Of a DNA stretch of 8,024 nucleotides, positions 6,448-8,024 are shown piece after piece. Position 1 is the first letter of the stretch. Each line of letters opens with the position of its first letter. Source of the DNA: Campylobacteraceae bacterium (GTDB taxonomy: Bacteria > Campylobacterota > Campylobacteria > Campylobacterales > Sulfurovaceae); NCBI GenBank assembly GCA_027083895.1, contig JALWMN010000014.1, forward strand, positions 1 through 8,024, written 5' to 3'. Both the position numbers and the translations under genes were made by a program. A model generated the notes under the pieces. That model searched no databases. It was not told the DNA's origin and saw nothing but the letters and a program-made list of their open reading frames with translations.

Positions 6448-6923
6448 TATCGCTCCATAGCAACAACGCCACTTCGTACTATCTCTACTGGATTAAAGTT
6501 TGAAGCCGCCTCGATACAGTGGCTAATTCGATGCGATTCATCTGCAGCCATTGCTATTATCATTCCCTCGCCAGCATTTACAATACCACCATTGTATGCC
6601 TCAAAAAGTGCTTGAATATCTGCAAAATTTTTTGTTTTATCGATTTGAAACTTTATAAGTACCATCTCCTTTTCGACCATACTATCGTGCTCTATAACCT
6701 TATAGACTGGAATAAGCTTATGGAGCTGCTTAATAATCTGCTCAATTACACGCTTACTTCCTCTAGTTACAATTGTCATATGTGACATATTACTATTTGG
6801 TATTGCAGCTACTGTTAGCGAATCGATATTATACCCTCGCCCTGCAAAAAGTCCTGAGACTCTAGCAAGCACCTGTGCCTCATTCTGTACGATAACCGAA
6901 ATTACTCTTCTTACCTTTTGCAT
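6447..6923 (-). CDS. ilvH: Acetolactate synthase regulatory (small) subunit
   Basis: IlvH activates the IlvB catalytic subunit and confers valine feedback inhibition in branched-chain amino acid synthesis. The 158-aa protein has an N-terminal ACT domain (about 4-78, with VSGLFAGRGYNIDSLTVA at 22-39) and a C-terminal domain (about 85-158) ending RSGVVAMER. Against E. coli IlvH the valine-site residues N11, N29 and Q59 are kept as N14, N32 and Q62. The residue matching Gly14, a valine-contact position where E. coli G14D causes valine resistance, is Gln17 in NEAQVL. Valine sensitivity may therefore differ; this is an inference. Both ends overlap neighbours by one base (TAATG with ilvB upstream and lpxD downstream). 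The Shine-Dalgarno AAGGAAAG lies within the last codons of ilvB. Confidence 0.97.
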   Translation of the reverse strand: MQKVRRVISVIVQNEAQVLARVSGLFAGRGYNIDSLTVAAIPNSNMSHMTIVTRGSKRVIEQIIKQLHKLIPVYKVIEHDSMVEKEMVLIKFQIDKTKNFADIQALFEAYNGGIVNAGEGMIIAMAADESHRISHCIEAASNFNPVEIVRSGVVAMER

Positions 6924-8024
6924 TATCTTTCCTTATACTCTAACATCATATTATAGAGTGCTCCACCTGCAGGCACCATTGGAAGAACATTCTCATATCT
7001 ATCGACAGCAACATTAATAAAGGCAACTTTATTCGCTTCAATAGCATCTTGTAGAGCTTTATCAAACTCCTCTTTTGTTGTAACATCATACCCAACACCA
7101 CCACACGCTTCAACAAGCATCTTCCAATTTGGTTGGTAGCTTAAGTCGGTCTCGCTGTAGCGTTTATCATAAAAGAATGTCTGCCACTGTCTAACCATTC
7201 CCAAGTAGTGGTTATTTAAAACAACATTAATTACAGGTATATTATACTCTGCTGCGGTTACAAGCTCTTGGATGTTCATTAAGATCGAACCATCACCACT
7301 TACATTAACTACAATCTTTTCTGGATTGGCCATTTTTGCACCGATTGCAGCTGGTAATCCAAAGCCCATTGTACCTAAACCACCAGAGTTTATCCACTGT
7401 CTTGGGCGATCAAATGGATAGAACTGAGCTGCCCACATCTGGTGCTGCCCAACATCAGAAGTAATTGTAGCTTTTGCACCCAAGAGCTTTCCAAGCCGCT
7501 CAATAACCCATTGTGGTTTTATAACCTCATTGCTATCTTCGTAACTAAGCGGATGCACCTCGTCATAACGTTTTAATAGATCTCGCCAAACACTATATCG
7601 GTCTGGATTTACCTTATCTTTAATCTCTTTAAGCATCTTCTCTACAACAATTTTTACATCCCCAACTATTGGATAGTCAACATCCACAATCTTACCAATA
7701 TTTGCAGGGTCAATATCGACATGGATAATATCTGCATATCTAGCAAACTCACTCAGTTTTCCTGTAACACGGTCATCAAATCTTGCACCAAGTGAGATGA
7801 TTAAGTCGCTCTCACTCATTGCCATATTCGATGCATAACTTCCATGCATTCCAGGCATTCCTATTAAAAGCTCATTATCATGTCCCATAACACCACGAGC
7901 CATGAGCGTCTCTACTGCTGGAATTTGGGTAACTTTTGCAAACTCTCTAACAATCTCATAAGCGTTGCTTAAAACAGTACCACCACCAATATAAAGTAGT
8001 GGTTTTTTTGCCTCCAAAATTGCA
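6923..8024 (-). CDS. ilvB: Acetolactate synthase catalytic (large) subunit, partial
   Basis: This ThDP-dependent enzyme condenses two pyruvates to acetolactate, or pyruvate and 2-ketobutyrate to acetohydroxybutyrate, the first shared step of valine, leucine and isoleucine synthesis. Only the C-terminal two thirds (about 366 aa of a usual 560-590) lies in the window and the 5' end is beyond the right edge. The frame stays open to the last base, so the in-frame TTG at 8017 is an internal leucine codon and not the start. Counting from that codon, the FAD-binding middle domain has LLYIGGG (7-13) and SLGARFDDRVTG (75-86). The ThDP domain has GDGS (241-244) and NN (268-269), the classic GDG-x24-NN Mg/ThDP motif. 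MVRQWQTFFY (274-283) matches the substrate/herbicide-site tryptophan region. The missing N-terminus holds the catalytic glutamate. Campylobacter annotations often call it ilvI. Confidence 0.97.
   Translation of the reverse strand, partial: AILEAKKPLLYIGGGTVLSNAYEIVREFAKVTQIPAVETLMARGVMGHDNELLIGMPGMHGSYASNMAMSESDLIISLGARFDDRVTGKLSEFARYADIIHVDIDPANIGKIVDVDYPIVGDVKIVVEKMLKEIKDKVNPDRYSVWRDLLKRYDEVHPLSYEDSNEVIKPQWVIERLGKLLGAKATITSDVGQHQMWAAQFYPFDRPRQWINSGGLGTMGFGLPAAIGAKMANPEKIVVNVSGDGSILMNIQELVTAAEYNIPVINVVLNNHYLGMVRQWQTFFYDKRYSETDLSYQPNWKMLVEACGGVGYDVTTKEEFDKALQDAIEANKVAFINVAVDRYENVLPMVPAGGALYNMMLEYKER

Overview
The window reads as AT-rich chromosomal DNA from a member of the Campylobacterota (formerly Epsilonproteobacteria), probably a Sulfurovum- or Sulfurimonas-like chemolithotroph. 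The protein sequences of S12, S7 and EF-G fit that group. So does the gene order ilvB(ilvI)-ilvH-lpxD, which I recall from Campylobacter jejuni. The promoters also fit: three intergenic regions carry a -10 box preceded by a short T-run and no clear -35. Genus is inferred; no 16S gene is present.

Left part (1-1293): an AT-rich gene-free stretch leads to a promoter and a lone thiG (thiazole synthase). A 12-bp hairpin follows directly on the thiG stop. A second promoter then starts the str operon, whose roughly 110-nt leader contains a striking 19-bp hairpin.

Middle part (1294-4391): rpsL (TTG start), rpsG and fusA form a compact translation operon without a downstream tuf gene. The 92-nt rpsL-rpsG gap contains an 11-bp stem, in the same place as the S7 feedback site of the E. 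coli str operon. The operon ends in a perfect 10-bp hairpin, then five tandem copies of a degenerate 7-bp unit that run into a T6 tract.

Right part (4392-8024): after about 260 nt of AT-rich DNA with several small inverted repeats, a monocistronic gene with its own promoter encodes a 245-aa zinc-ribbon plus DUF4145 protein. This is the only accessory-looking gene and its function is unknown. It converges on a minus-strand operon that enters from the right edge: ilvB (3' two thirds only), ilvH and lpxD. Both junctions there are TAATG stop/start overlaps, so the three genes are translationally coupled and link branched-chain amino acid synthesis with lipid A synthesis.

Most of the window is housekeeping. 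I see no IS element, CRISPR array, tRNA, rRNA or obvious multi-gene defence system. The points most worth a second look are the two RNA structures of the str operon, the heptamer array, the DUF4145 protein, and a Gln in IlvH where E. coli has the valine-site Gly14.
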